NCBI GenBank assembly: GCA_046530735.1 | Contig: JBHEQV010000010.1 | Coordinates: 40,816 to 104,815, forward strand | Direction: 5' to 3' | DNA: 64,000 bases | Source: Arsenophonus sp046530735 | Lineage (GTDB): Bacteria; Pseudomonadota; Gammaproteobacteria; Enterobacterales; Enterobacteriaceae | In this document: one piece after another, positions 46,316 to 57,971 of the stretch | Numbering within the stretch: the first letter of the stretch is position 1 | Layout of the letters: every line of letters starts with the position of its first letter | Notes under the pieces: generated by a model | Told to the model about the DNA's origin: nothing | What the model saw: only the letters and a program-made list of their open reading frames with translations | The model's database searches: none | Made by a program: the position numbers and the translations under genes

Positions 46316-49300
46316 ATTAAGTACTGGTTAGCTCAACATATCGCTACATTTATATACCAGCATATTTACGTCTTTGTCTTGAACATTAGGTTGAATATTC
46401 CTGTCAGGAATCCTTATTTTAAAACAAATTCTCTGCTTAAGTTAGATGCTTTTAGCTGTCATCTCTTTCGCACTCAGTCTACTAAACAATGTCATTGACA
46501 TAACAATCTGTATACCAGTGTCGCGTCTAGACTCCGGGGTCCCTCTCGGTAAGAAGTAGCCATAAATCTTCCTTCGCCCACGACAGATAGGAACCTGAAC
46601 TCTTTCACGACGTTCTAAATTCAACTTATGCAGTACTTTAAATGGCAACAACCCATAACATACCCTCGGGACATACATCATCACCAGGATGTGATGAGCT
46701 GATATTCGAGGTTTAAAACACCGCTGTAGATATGACTCTTTGGCGATATCAACCTATTATCAACGGAATACCTTTTATCGTTGAGCGATAACCATTCCAT
46801 TCAGAATAACCGGATCACTAATACCTACTTTCGTATCTACTCACGCCATTACGCTCTCATAGTCAAGGTGGATTATGTCTTTACACTAATCTCAGAATGA
46901 CCGATCGTGATTAGCCAACTTTTGTGCTTCTCCGCTTCTCTTTAGGAGAAGACTGCCAGTCAAGCAATCTACGAGACATTGTCCTCAACCAGAATTACTG
47001 GCTTAAGTTAAAAGATCAAACATTAAATAATAGTATTTCAATATTGACTCCATGTGGACTAGAATCTACACTTCAAAGCCTGTCAGCTATTCTACACATC
47101 AAGGATGAATATTCAATCTGAAGCTATAGTAAAGGTTCACGAGATCTTTCCATCTTATCTTAGATACACTGAATTTTCACAGTGAGTTCAATTTCACTGA
47201 GTCTTTGGTGGAAACAACCTATCCCATCATTATGCCATTCGTTCAGGTAAGAACTTACCCGACAAGAAATTTCGCTATCTTTTAGGGTCGTTACAGTTAC
47301 GGCCGTCGTTTATTGAGACATCGATCAAGAGATTCACCTTATGCCTTAACCTCATCAATTAACCTTCTAGTAGCGGTAAGGCGTCACAGCGTATACGTCC
47401 ACTTTTATGTTTGCATAGTATTGTGTTTTTAATAAACAGTTGCAGTCAGTTGGTATCTGCGACTGATATTAGCGCTAGATGTAATACCCTTTATCTAATA
47501 TCAACGTGCCTTATCCCGAAGTTACAGCACCCTTTTACCTAAGTTCCTTGACTCGAGTTCTGTTAATCGCCTAAAGATTCTCTACCTAATCATCTGTGTC
47601 AGTTTGTGGTACAATTAATGATTACCTATCTCTTAGAGGCTTTTCCTGAAAGCTGGGCATCAACTACTTCATAACCTTAGTGGCTCGTCATCACGTCTCA
47701 GTGTTATAGTAGTGTGGATTTGCCTGCACTATCCTACCTATCTCTTAAACCGAAACAACCGTCGCCAGGATAGCTTAGCCTTCTCCGTTTCCCCTTCATA
47801 GTAACCATTAGTACGGAAATATTAATCCGTTTCCCATCAACTACGTTTTTCAGCCTCGATTTAGCGGTCGACTTACCCCTGCCCCGATTAACGTTGGACA
47901 GTAATCCTTTGTCTTTCAGCGAGCGGGTTTCACTCGATTTATCGTTACTTATGTCAGCATTCTCACTTCTAATACCTTCAGGAGATCTCTTAATCCACCT
48001 TCTGCGCCTTATAGAACGCTCCTTTACTCAGCAAACACTAAGTGTTTATGCCGCAAAAAACTTAAGTACATGGCTTATTAGACCCCGTTACATCTTCCGA
48101 TCAGGCTCACTCGATCAGTGAGCTATTACGCTTTCTTTAAAGTATGGCTGATTCTAAGCCAAAATCCTGGATATCTAAGCCTTCCAACTTCGTTTCTTAC
48201 TTAATGATGATTTCGAGATATTAGCTGGCGGGGTATGGATTGTTTCCTTTTTCACGACGGACGTTAGGACTCTACGTATTATCTCGTGATAATATTCTTC
48301 GGTATTCATATCTTACATCGAATTTATAAGTCAGAATAACCTCCTAGTCGAAAGAATGCTCTATCCGAAAGAATGAATTCACGAGGCGCTACCTAAATAG
48401 CTTTCGGGGAGAACCAGCTATCTCCCGGTTTGATTTGCCTTTCACCCCCAGTCACAAGTCATTCGTTAATTTTTAACATTAGTCGGTTCGGCCCTCCAGT
48501 TAGTGTTACCCAAACCTTCAACCTCTACTCATGACTAGATCACCGGGTTTCGAATCTATACCCATGCAACTTAACGCCCATTTAAGACTCTGTTTCCCTA
48601 CGGCTCTCTTATGCAATTAACTTTTCTAAAAAATATAAGTCGCTGATACTTTATACAAAAGATACGCAGTCATCCTATATTCAAATGTCCCGCTTAGCTT
48701 TACCTGTCAATCTTAACCTCTTTGTTAGCTTAGACTGCTTGCCTACTTTCTTAGTATACTATTTTGTGGGTTACAAAAACTAACCAGATTTTCTAGGAAA
48801 TCTGCGCTAGTTTATAATAATATCCCATTACTCTATAAATCGAGGTATTAAGTAATAAGACTTCCACTGCTTGTACGTACATGATTTCAGGTTCTATTTT
48901 ACTCTCCTCACCGGGATTCTTTTAACCTTTTCCTCATGGTATTGATTCAGTATTGGTCGGTTAAAAGTATTTATCCTTGAAATATGATTCTCCATATTCA
49001 GAAAAGATAACATGTATCCTCGCTCTATATTCTTCGAGATCACTCTGCTGTATACCTTCAGATACAGGCTACCACCCTTTATTTCTGATCTTTACATCCA
49101 TTCTCGATATGTAAATAGCAATGTTGATTCTGAGCTCTCCCTCATTTCTTCAACACTTCTAGAATAATCTCGTTTGATTTCTTTTTTTTGAAATAGTAAG
49201 ACGTTTTAGTTACCCAGTTCACCTCATTTGATTATGAGTTCATCAAACGATGCTACATAAATGCAATGGGTATTCCCATTGAATATTGTCAGAACTCTTG

Positions 49301-49402
49301 CGTCATACTCATCTGATCCGCAGATTTTCACAGATTAATCCGTTTTTCATCATATATGACCTGCCTAGGAATCTACTGTATAGGCTTAATTTGATTAAAC
49401 TC
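46316..49402 (-). pseudogene. 23S rRNA pseudogene
   Basis: Full-length 23S rRNA homologue on the minus strand, recognisable from the 3' domain (GTTAGCTCAAC near 46328) to the 5' end near 49400. Without an insertion at 48674-48862 its length is about 2.9 kb, as expected. Hundreds of substitutions and small indels are scattered through it. Decisively, the universally conserved sarcin-ricin loop (GGTCCTCTCGTACT in this orientation) has become GGGTCCCTCTCGGTAA at about 46539-46554. Peptidyl-transferase-region blocks such as TTTTATCGTTGAGCGATAACC also carry changes. It cannot be a working rRNA. Downstream 5S is absent. Upstream are a tRNA-Glu remnant and a 16S remnant, so this is a dead rrn operon. 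Confidence 0.9.
48674..48862 (-). other. Intervening sequence in 23S helix 25
   Basis: Between the conserved blocks ATACGCAGTC and CCACTGCTTGTACGTAC, E. coli has only a short helix-25 stem-loop. Here about 190 bases intervene. This is where rrl intervening sequences are known in Proteus, Providencia, Salmonella and other Enterobacterales; they are excised by RNase III and leave a fragmented 23S rRNA. The insert has partly complementary ends, though decay blurs them. Confidence 0.7.
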
Positions 49403-49805
49403 ATAACCAAAAGGTGTTTTTCTTTTTGTTATGGGGATCCATGTTCATTAATTCTTTGTTGTGTAGTGCAGGCTCTGCAATTCTCATATTTAATGTACGC
49501 TGCACTTTCTGTTCCGATTAGCCTATCTTAAATCTGAATTTCTGGCTGCTCGTTCATAACACTTTTTATTATTATAATAAAAACCTAATTGATTAGAGTT
49601 TTGAGAGTTATCCACACCTTTGATAATATGCGTTTCAATTTTCAACTTGTTCCAGATTACTAAATAGCGTTATGGTTAAATCAACTTATTGAACTTACTT
49701 AATCATTATTAAGTAATTGATATTTAAAAAAAAAAATTATTTCCAAACATATCGCAAGCGCTGTACTAAAATATTGATGCTTAATCTTTCTAACTTTAGC
49801 GAAGT

Positions 49806-49890
49806 AGGGTCCTCCTAGGGAATTTGAGACCCTGTTACCGCCGCGCCGTGAAAGAAAAATAGAGGTCCCTAGGCCCATATACGAAGAAAC
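49806..49890 (-). pseudogene. Decayed tRNA-Glu in the rRNA spacer
   Basis: On the minus strand the piece reads like tRNA-Glu(UUC). The T-arm region (CTAGGGAATTTGAGACCCTG in plus orientation), the anticodon-stem block TTACCGCC...GTGAAAG and the D-arm block TAGAGG..CCTAGGCCC can be aligned to the normal gene. Insertions (for example in the anticodon arm) and mismatches in the acceptor stem prevent a normal cloverleaf. Its position between 16S and 23S is the usual one. Confidence 0.7.
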
Positions 49891-49978
49891 TATAAGGGTT
49901 TCAACCAATTTTAGATTGGATTTACTCTCTATTTTATTAGAAAATCTCTATGAACATTCACCTTATCACTTATTTAGC

Positions 49979-51163
49979 TAAGTAAATAATTCAATCGTAG
50001 GTTCCCCTATACAGTTACCTTACTATGACTTTACTTAGTTATGAATTACAAAGTGGTAAGGCTATCCAGAAGATTTTAACCCTATCTACTTCTTTTGTAA
50101 CCCACTCCCCCATGGAGTGAAAGGAAGTATATACAAAGTTCAGGAAGATATTCACTTCGCCATGCTGATCAACAATTTCGACTTGATGGAGTAGAGTTGC
50201 AGACTCTAGTACAGTCTTTAACGTACTTTCTAAGTCCTGTTTCCATCCCAGACTACTCCTCTCTGTATACGCTATGTTAATACGTTTGGTAGCCCATTCT
50301 CGTAATGGCTATAATGACACTCTTTACGTCATTATACATTTCTTCGCTTTATTACTGGTAGAGTCTCCTTGAGTTCCCAACTAAACCGCTAGGATGATTA
50401 AGATAATAGTTTCGGTAGTTGCGAGACTTAATTCAATATTTCCCAATACGAGCTGATGTAAACCATGAATTATCTATCTCAGAACTCCAGAAGGAACTCT
50501 CATTTTCATCTTTAAATAATTTTCTAAATCTCAAGAGTAAATAAACTTCTTTGTTGTGCATCAAATTAAACTATATCCTCCAAATCGATATCATTTATAA
50601 TCTGAGACTACTAAGATATCTAATTCTGTTTACTTTCCACTCTTTTCGCACATTAGCGTCAGTCTCTCTCCAGTTTCTATCCCTTCGTCACTAGTATTCT
50701 TTATTATTTCTATGCATTCCATAGCTACGCATAAAATTTTACTCTCCTTACAGACTCTAAGCTAACTAGCCTTAAATTCTCTTTCCAAATTAAACTTATG
50801 GGATTTCATATTCAACTTAATTAACCGCCTGCGCGTATCCTTTTCCTAATAATTCCGATTTAATGCTCATACCTCCGTATTACTTGCAGATACTGGTAGG
50901 AAGTTAGCCGATCTTTCTTCTGTCGCTAACATCAATTATTAAGGTTATTGACCATAATACCTACTCACTACTTAAAGTACTTTATAACCTGAAAACTTTA
51001 TTCATAGACTCAACATAGCTACATTAGGTTTGCGTTCAGATCCCCATACCTTACTTATCTGTCCGCACCAAGTAAGTAAACTTTCTTCCGATTGCCACTC
51101 AACGTACATGTGTTAGTCCTTCCTCTAGTATTCAATCAAAGCCATGATTAAACTCTTCAATTA
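49979..51163 (-). pseudogene. 16S rRNA pseudogene with internal deletion
   Basis: Minus-strand 16S homologue of about 1.19 kb against 1.54 kb normally. The 5' end (ATGATTAAACTCTTCAATT in plus orientation) and the 3' region (GTAGGTTCCCCTATACAG and CAAAGTGGTAAGG) are recognisable. Roughly 250 nt corresponding to E. coli positions about 115-365 are missing near 51045. The anti-Shine-Dalgarno end (TAAGGAGGTGATCC in this orientation) has become TAAGTAAATAATTC. Substitutions are dense throughout. Not functional. Confidence 0.9.
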
Positions 51164-51283
51164 AAAGATTCATGTTAAAAGAAGATTTGACTGCCAATAA
51201 TCCCTTCTTGTTCAGCTACTAACTTTATCGATATTTTATTATCTTCATCGATGCTTGACAAAATAGCGCCACTCCTTATTAGT

Positions 51284-52285
51284 GTCTATATTAGCAAATG
51301 TTGTGCTTTGCTCGCAAACCAATTTATAACTACGCCTATATTTCAATTGTCTTTTGTTTTAAATAATCTTCTGCAGGCCAGATAATTTAGTAAATAAAAC
51401 GTCCTATACAATGAAATCTACTCAACCGTTCTTTTAATTAACTAATATAGTTATTTATATTTTAAATATAGATTTCCTTACTAATAACTCTCTTAATTAT
51501 CTAACCTTATTTAGGCGATGTTGACTAATTTTATGTTCACTTGCAAAGGATAGAATTTTTATCTATGATCGGCTTAAGAAAATATATAACACACTCTGCA
51601 TTAAGCTCTTCAAGGTCTCATTGCTCATATGACCTTATAAATCTTGGGCGATTAAGACCGCGATTCGTTTTTTCTTTTTATCTTCTCCTATCCTGTATTT
51701 TCTAACTTTCCTATATTAGGAAATAAACCTTTTCTTTAAAAGATTCAAGGAAAAATATTTCATCGATTTCAACAATAGCAGTTAGTGTATTTATGTTAGC
51801 TATCATCACTGAGCCAAGGAAACAGTGATACCACTCTAAACGCTGTTTTAAATTAATGTTTATCTGTTTTCTAACTTCCGTAAATTTAAGCTATTCAAGT
51901 ACATTAAAGATAACTGAACTATTTATCCTTGTGATGTAGTTTTGCCAGAGGATTTCCAGTAAAATTCTTAAATCTTTTCCTACGATTGAGGATTTTACAA
52001 TGATATCTCTGTAACTCTAAATGAATGTTACAAGCTGGAAATATGTTCATTGTTCAATATGGGGTAAGATAAAGTAGAATGAGTTGGTCCAATGGATGAG
52101 TCCAGATCATCTAATAGATTATTGCCGATAGCCATCCAATAAGATGCAGTTTTATGTTAGAATGAAGCAAAGAAGTAGTCTCTTTAATCTTTATGATAGT
52201 TTACTTTTCATGCCAATAACCGCTGTAGTAAAATTCTTCATATAGTATAAGGGGGTTTCCTCCAACAATCTTTGCCAACATGACC
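51284..52285 (-). mobile_element. IS1595-family element, dead
   Basis: Minus-strand copy of about 1.0 kb between the 16S remnant and gmhB. Ends are GTCTATATTAGCAAATG on the left and TTTGCCAACATGACC on the right. It aligns with the other copies (TTTTGCCAGAGGATTTCCAG block near 51940 and the zinc-ribbon region near 52080). No IS481 sequence flanks it, unlike most other copies. Confidence 0.75.
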
Positions 52286-52585
52286 TTATTAATTATATAT
52301 ATAATTAACTATTTTTACTGTCCAAAACTTTAAATTAAATATTTTTTATGATCTCTTGGAATGCATACACAATACAGATTATCTGAATTAATTGTTAAAA
52401 TTATGAAATCTTAACCGAGAGGTGGCATATATTACACTTTTCATCTGAATTCATAATTCACATTTACTCTTTATATTCGATGATTGATGAATAAATCGCG
52501 ATATCTGGAAGATCTTATAGATTAATTTTAACTTTGCAGAAGCACTTATTAAAAAATAAATTTGCTTTATTTATGAATAAAACTA
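52286..52585. other. Spacer after gmhB
   Basis: About 300 bp of AT-rich sequence with no gene. In E. coli the rrn promoters lie between gmhB and 16S, and here I cannot recognise them. Confidence 0.4.
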
Positions 52586-53155
52586 TTATCTTTTATTGCT
52601 GATTTTTATCTTATTAGGTAAATCTACCAAACTATTAATAATCCAATTAGCATATTTTTTATTATCTTCAGTAAAAGATTTTCCTGTAGTTACCAATACA
52701 TTAGTACCAATATGCGCCTCTTTTCCGGCTTGCATATCAGAAAGCTTATCGCCAACCATATAAGAGGATGTCATATTAATATTAAGTTGCTTTTGCGCTT
52801 TCAATAGCAGACCAGCTTTTGGCTTTCGACAATCACATATTTGTTTATATTTTTGTTTAACTGTATCAGGATAATGAGGACAATAATAAATACCATCAAG
52901 CTGAATACCACGATTAATAAAAAACCAATTCATCCATTTAGTCAATTCAAGGAATTGCGTTTCTGTGAATAATCCTCTTGTAATACCTGATTGATTAGTA
53001 ACAATAATCAAAGCATAATCCATTTTTTTCAATTCAAACATTGCTTCAATTACGCCTTCGATGAACTGAAAATTATCTATTTTATAAATATAACCATGAT
53101 CGAGATTAATGGTACCATCACGATCGAGAAAAATTGCTGGAATACCTTGACTCAC
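52586..53155 (-). CDS. gmhB: D,D-heptose 1,7-bisphosphate 7-phosphatase
   Basis: HAD-superfamily phosphatase in ADP-heptose synthesis for the LPS inner core, cytoplasmic. It has 189 residues, the usual length. The nucleophile and acid/base are Asp11 and Asp13 in FLDRDGTIN. VTNQSGI is motif II. The zinc site is complete with Cys92, His94, Cys107 and Cys109 (CPHYPD, ICDCRKP), and GDKLSDMQAG is the last motif. The start is GTG with GGAG nine bases upstream. In E. coli gmhB sits just upstream of an rRNA operon in the same direction. The same order survives here, with a dead IS1595 wedged between gmhB and the dead 16S gene. Looks functional. Confidence 0.95.
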   Translation of the reverse strand: MSQGIPAIFLDRDGTINLDHGYIYKIDNFQFIEGVIEAMFELKKMDYALIIVTNQSGITRGLFTETQFLELTKWMNWFFINRGIQLDGIYYCPHYPDTVKQKYKQICDCRKPKAGLLLKAQKQLNINMTSSYMVGDKLSDMQAGKEAHIGTNVLVTTGKSFTEDNKKYANWIINSLVDLPNKIKISNKR

Positions 53156-53320
53156 CAGATTACTCCATTAAATTTAACTTTTTTATTATATGAAAACGGT
53201 TAAAAATAAGAATAAGTATCATACTTATATTTTTATTTACTTAAATGCCTAAACATCTTAATATCCGTACTATATATAGTATAGTTGAAATTTATTATTA
53301 CTCTATTTCCATACCTATTT

Positions 53321-54649
53321 GAGTTATTCTCATAAATTATGTATACAGACAGCTTCAGAGAAGGATGGTATATCCTGTTGATTGATTTTGTGGATAATTT
53401 CAACAACAGAGTGATGATATATCATCAAAAGTCTAGCCTACGGGGTATCCACAGAAACTAAATATCACCTCTGATTCTTTCCATAAACAATCCATGATGG
53501 TGGCAGGGGAATCTGATAGGAACTGATCTTGAGAGGGAGCTTAAAGTCATGTTGATCAACATGTTCAATGAAATCTTATCAACGGTCGGCTTTTATGCCA
53601 TCGATCGTAACGATTATGTACTATAGCAAATCATACAGATGAATATTGGCCATATTGAGATTAAAGTGTCTAAAGTTAAAGATTACAACAGCAACGGAAT
53701 ATACTTCAACACCTCGCATTCTACCCTACTTATCTAAGCCTGTAAAATGGCGAAGAGTTGATATCATGACTGTTCTACAGATATCCACCCGTTATTTTCA
53801 CTAAGCTCTGAGGAGATTTTTGATAAAAATCATATGGTCTTTTCTGGTGTATCATCAGCAGACTGAAATGACAATGGCTTGAAGAATATAGGCAATGGGT
53901 TGGTGCCTGCGTTATTTAAGCGATACCTCTATATTTATTTCTTACCAAATGGCATTAATACCGTTACTCTGTTAGGCAAGCTGATCGTCTTTACCTGCTG
54001 ATTATTATCGGCATCATTGATCATGGATATAAAGAGCTTATTGCGGTAATAGATCCTTATCAAGAATCAGAATCGAACTTAACTGAACTTTTTAATGACC
54101 CACTAAATGGAGGGATGGCTTAACTATATTTCCCATGGCTGCTATGATAGGCACTGTGTTCTTAGTTTTTGGAATATAATGATAACGATGTTCTTGAACA
54201 TGCAGCAGAAATGCTGCTGTGTACACAAAATAGTTGATGTATTGCTTCATTCTTCAAGGGAATACAATTGAAAATTAAGGTGAGCTACAGGATTATACTA
54301 GCAGAGAGGCCTGATGCCGTTGATAAAAGTCATTAATGTTTTTTTGCAAGATTTTTCAGAAAGTATCCTTGCAGTGATGAAGAAACTGAAGAAGATCGAG
54401 GAGAATGCCTGTATTCTACGGCTTCTCATTAGTGCACTGAACATCATAATAATGATGAATTCAATTAAATTAGCTTTTGCGTGACAGTGTGAGGCTATGA
54501 AGCCGATGTCGAAGCACTATTTTAGTTTGAAGAAAGCAATCCTTTCAATGCTACCTAAGTTGCTATAGTCTGCTCAGAAAAGTTAGAAACGCAGTAAAGG
54601 GGGGAGTTTTGATCTGCTGACTATCATGCAGCAGATTTGTTAATAACTC
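53321..54649 (+). mobile_element. IS256-family element, full length but dead
   Basis: Left terminal repeat GAGTTATTCTCATAAATTA, right end CAGATTTGTTAATAACTC, the best-matched inverted repeat pair of all copies. About 1.33 kb, with stops and indels across the transposase. It occupies the position where metN would be divergent from gmhB in relatives. Confidence 0.85.
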
Positions 54650-54934
54650 CTCTTACTCTATCCATTGGCAGTAATTTTTACTAAACATTTATATGATTGT
54701 AGCAAAACTAGTAGCTAGTTGTTGTTAATTTTTATGCTATTTCCGTCGATGTTAATTTATCTAACTCCCATTTTTAGCAGTGGATTGGCATTCTGGACAA
54801 TTCTCCTACTTTTATTTATAGTTTCTATATTATTTAGATTACAATAGTTTTAAATGTCTAGATAAAACAAATTGTTATTATAAAACTGAGCAAATTAACT
54901 ATATCTTACTTAATTAATTTTTACTTTCTACCGA

Positions 54935-55681
54935 TTACCAATATTGTTCACTGGTAACTTGACCTGCTTTACGGCGTAAGTGTTTATCCATCCCTCTTTG
55001 TATTTTTAGTAGTTGTTGGGTATCTTTAACCATTTGTGGATTACCACAAAGCATAACATGGCTGGTTGATGGATCAATTTTTGCTTTTACTGCCTGTTCT
55101 AGCTGGCCACTTTCAATTAGTGCTGGAATATGACCGGTGAGTGATCCAGTTTTTTTTTCACGACTTACAATGGTTTGAATCTTTAATTTTCCTTGATATT
55201 TTTTTTCAAGTATTTTCATTAATGGTAAGTAACTGAAATCTTCAGCATATCGTACCGCATGCACTAGGATTATTTGTTTAAATCGTGCTAAATTTTCGCC
55301 AAATTGCAAAATAGATAAGAAAGGTCCAATTGCGGTACCTGTCGATAACATCCAAAGAATTTCACAATCAGGCAATTCTTTTAATACAAAAAAACCTGAT
55401 GCTTCTTCAGTGATATAGATAGAATCACCGGGTTTTAATGTTTCAAATTGTGGGCTGAGTTTTCCTTCCGGTATGCTGACCAAATAGAATTCTAATTGAT
55501 TATCATTGGGTGCATTAACATAAGAATAGGCGCGTTGAATACGCTGATCATTTATTTCTAGCGCAAGTTTAGCATATTGTCCAGCAATAAACGATTTAAT
55601 TGGCGCTTCGAGGATTAAACTAAATAATGAGTCTGTCCATTTGTGGTTTTTAATGATTTTTCCTGTTACCCAATTTGCCAT
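54935..55681 (-). CDS. fpr: Ferredoxin/flavodoxin-NADP reductase
   Basis: FAD enzyme that passes electrons from NADPH to flavodoxin or ferredoxin, supporting Fe-S cluster biogenesis, radical enzymes and oxidative-stress repair. It has 248 residues, the normal length. The FAD site is QRAYSYVNAP (residues 49-58), the NADP site is STGTAIGPFLSIL, and HVMLCGNPQMV and the C-terminal Tyr-Trp are typical of the enterobacterial enzyme. The ATG is preceded by GGGAGG. It is alone: tpiA, often nearby in relatives, is 44 kb away in the window, and an IS1595 lies upstream. Clean frame, functional by appearance. Confidence 0.97.
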   Translation of the reverse strand: MANWVTGKIIKNHKWTDSLFSLILEAPIKSFIAGQYAKLALEINDQRIQRAYSYVNAPNDNQLEFYLVSIPEGKLSPQFETLKPGDSIYITEEASGFFVLKELPDCEILWMLSTGTAIGPFLSILQFGENLARFKQIILVHAVRYAEDFSYLPLMKILEKKYQGKLKIQTIVSREKKTGSLTGHIPALIESGQLEQAVKAKIDPSTSHVMLCGNPQMVKDTQQLLKIQRGMDKHLRRKAGQVTSEQYW

Positions 55682-55815
55682 ACTACTGGCCTCCCAATGT
55701 TTTAAATAAAGCGTTAATATTTGGTCATATTATATCAAACTAGGAAAAACCATTATCGATAATGCATTTTAACTATTCAGTTAAGTTATGACTTATTCCT
55801 TATAATATAAAATTA

Positions 55816-56837
55816 TAGCTATCTTGGCAAAGATTGTTGATAGAAATCTCATAATACTATATGAAGGATTTTTGATATTAGAGATTGCCATAAAAAAAGA
55901 AACACTCATATAGATCAAAGAGACTCCTCATTACGTCATACCAACATAAAACTACATCTTATTAGTTATATCTACCATAATCTATCAGATTATGTGGATT
56001 CATGCATTTAATCAACTCATTTAGTTTATCTTGTTCATATTATTACAATGAACATATTTCCAGATGGTTATATTCATTTAGGGTTACAGTGATATTGTTA
56101 TAAAATCCCAGATCACAGAAAAAGATTTAAGAATCTGATTGGAAGTTTTCTGCAGAAATTACATCACAAGGATAAATGCTTTAGTTATCTACTATCATAT
56201 GTTGAATAGCTTGATTTTACGGGAATCAGCAAAATAAAAAATAATTCATTTAAAAACAGGATTTAAATTACGATACTGCTTACTTTAGCAAAGATAGCCA
56301 ACTTAATGTAGTAAGGATATTATTGAAATTGACGGAACATTTTTCCATAAATACTTTAAAATGAAGCATTATATTCCACATAGAAAAGTGCAAATGTGAG
56401 AGAGAGGAAATAAAGGAAAGAAAGAATCTCGGTCTTAATTGCTCGATATTGATAGGGTCAATGTGAGCAATGAGATCTTGAATAGTTTAATATAGAGTAT
56501 ATTATCCATTTCTTAATTCGATCATCGATAAATAGTTCATCCTTTTCTCGGATAGGATTAAATGCTACGAAATTTTTATCAGCGAAGATCAGCAAATTAG
56601 TTATCATCGCCTAATAAAGGATAGATAATTAGAGAGTTATTGATAAAGAATTCCAGATTCAAAATGTGAATAATTATATTAAGTGATTAAAAAGATGGAT
56701 AGTAGCTTCTAAGAAAAAGATTTGTTTATATACAGAATTATTTTTCCTGGAAAGATTGTTTGAAATAAAAATAATTGAAATACAGACATAACTACAAATT
56801 GCTCGGCGAATAAGGTAATAACCTTCGGCAACATAGT
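55816..56837 (+). mobile_element. IS1595-family element next to IS481, dead
   Basis: About 1.02 kb, starting TAGCTATCTTGGCAAAG and ending CGGCAACATAGTTAA. It aligns end to end with the other copies, and the frame is broken throughout. On the right it joins the N-terminal part of an IS481 in the opposite orientation, at the usual junction position. Confidence 0.8.
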
Positions 56838-57070
56838 TAATATCAGCATCATTTTATTTTTGCCCTTTAGTAATAATAAGTTTAGATATACCATAATATT
56901 TACTAAAAATAGACGTAGTTTCTTCTTTATTAGCTTGAAGAGTACCTCTAATTTTAGATCTTATGGTTGCCTAACAACGGAAGTCTCATGATCATGATAT
57001 TTTACACTCAACTATACCCATCAGTACCTATATTGCCATGAATAAGGCTATTCAACAAGAGTCTCCATAA
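56838..57070 (-). mobile_element. IS481-family remnant, N-terminal part
   Basis: Minus-strand IS481 start. From the outer end it reads T-I-R-S-K-I-R-G-T-L-Q-A-N-K-E-E-T-T-like, then a helix-turn-helix segment close to the IS1595 junction. The rest of the IS481 is not present left of the IS1595. Confidence 0.6.
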
Positions 57071-57971
57071 TGATTTATTAAACCAAATACTTTGGAATTA
57101 ATCGTTAGCGTAGATTTCTGCTGTGGGTTAATCAGCATGGCAATTAATTTTTTTGATATCGGTTGATATTTTATCTTTCTTAGTACTACGTTAATTCTAT
57201 CGTATCCAAATATTGATCACCAATAGTGCAAGTTACTGGTATTCTAAAATAACTAAATAAGCTAATATTTATCTGCTTGCAGATAAATTGTTTGATTATC
57301 ACGGTAGTTGAATGTGCAAAATTACTTTTTATCTTGGATATAAACCAGTCTTAATATCATCTAATTTAAATTTTAACTGATAATAATCGATTTCTATTGG
57401 TGCAGTGATAGAAAGCAGAAAAATCCATAGTGCGGATTCAATTTTTTGTCATGTAACATATTATAATTAAAAATCAGCTTTAAATTAGAGTTACGTCAAA
57501 CTTTATTACCTAAATCTAGTTGACTGAGATCATAAATGCTTAAATTTAATCCAGCATATCACGATCAAACAGGAAGCTGATAGCAGTTTTAAAAGTTTTG
57601 CTTGATCCTGATAGGTAAATTATAATTGCGGAAGTAATTATGCGCCATGCCGATTAATTGCCAGTAATAGTTAATAACTATTAGGATCAGAAAATACTAA
57701 TTAATAGTCTATTGTTAAAAACATTTAGTCAGTACTAAGATTCTGTTGCCATGGTTTTGTGCGTTAATGATAGCTATCAAAGAGGTATAAATAAACAATT
57801 CCTTTTTAAGGAATGATTAGCAAAAATTTTTTTTGCTTTTTTATTAGTTTTCCTTCTAACCATTTGGCTTTTAATTCGCTATCTGAATGATGTTTTGCTA
57901 GTATATTTTTGCAATTCTCATAAATTAATGAGTCCACTTTTTATCATTGACCAGCTAATTTCTTTCACCTG
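57071..57971 (-). pseudogene. Unidentified eroded gene
   Basis: About 900 bp that reads best on the minus strand. Protein-like stretches include QLIGMAHNYFRNYNLPI (near 57610-57670), NLSIYDLSQLDLGNKV (near 57505-57555) and APIEIDYYQLKFKLDDIKTG then LYP (near 57340-57410). They lie in different frames with stops between them. I do not recognise the family. It probably represents one former gene of 250-300 codons. Confidence 0.45.

Noticed and set aside
46442..49531. Open frames inside the 23S region
   Set aside because: They are chance frames in a ribosomal RNA pseudogene.
49699..49908. 69-codon minus-strand frame
   Set aside because: It overlaps the decayed tRNA-Glu in the rRNA spacer and is a chance frame.
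46316..51163. Functional but fast-evolving rRNA operon
   Set aside because: Changes hit invariant elements (sarcin-ricin loop, anti-Shine-Dalgarno) and 16S has a large deletion, which no working ribosome tolerates.
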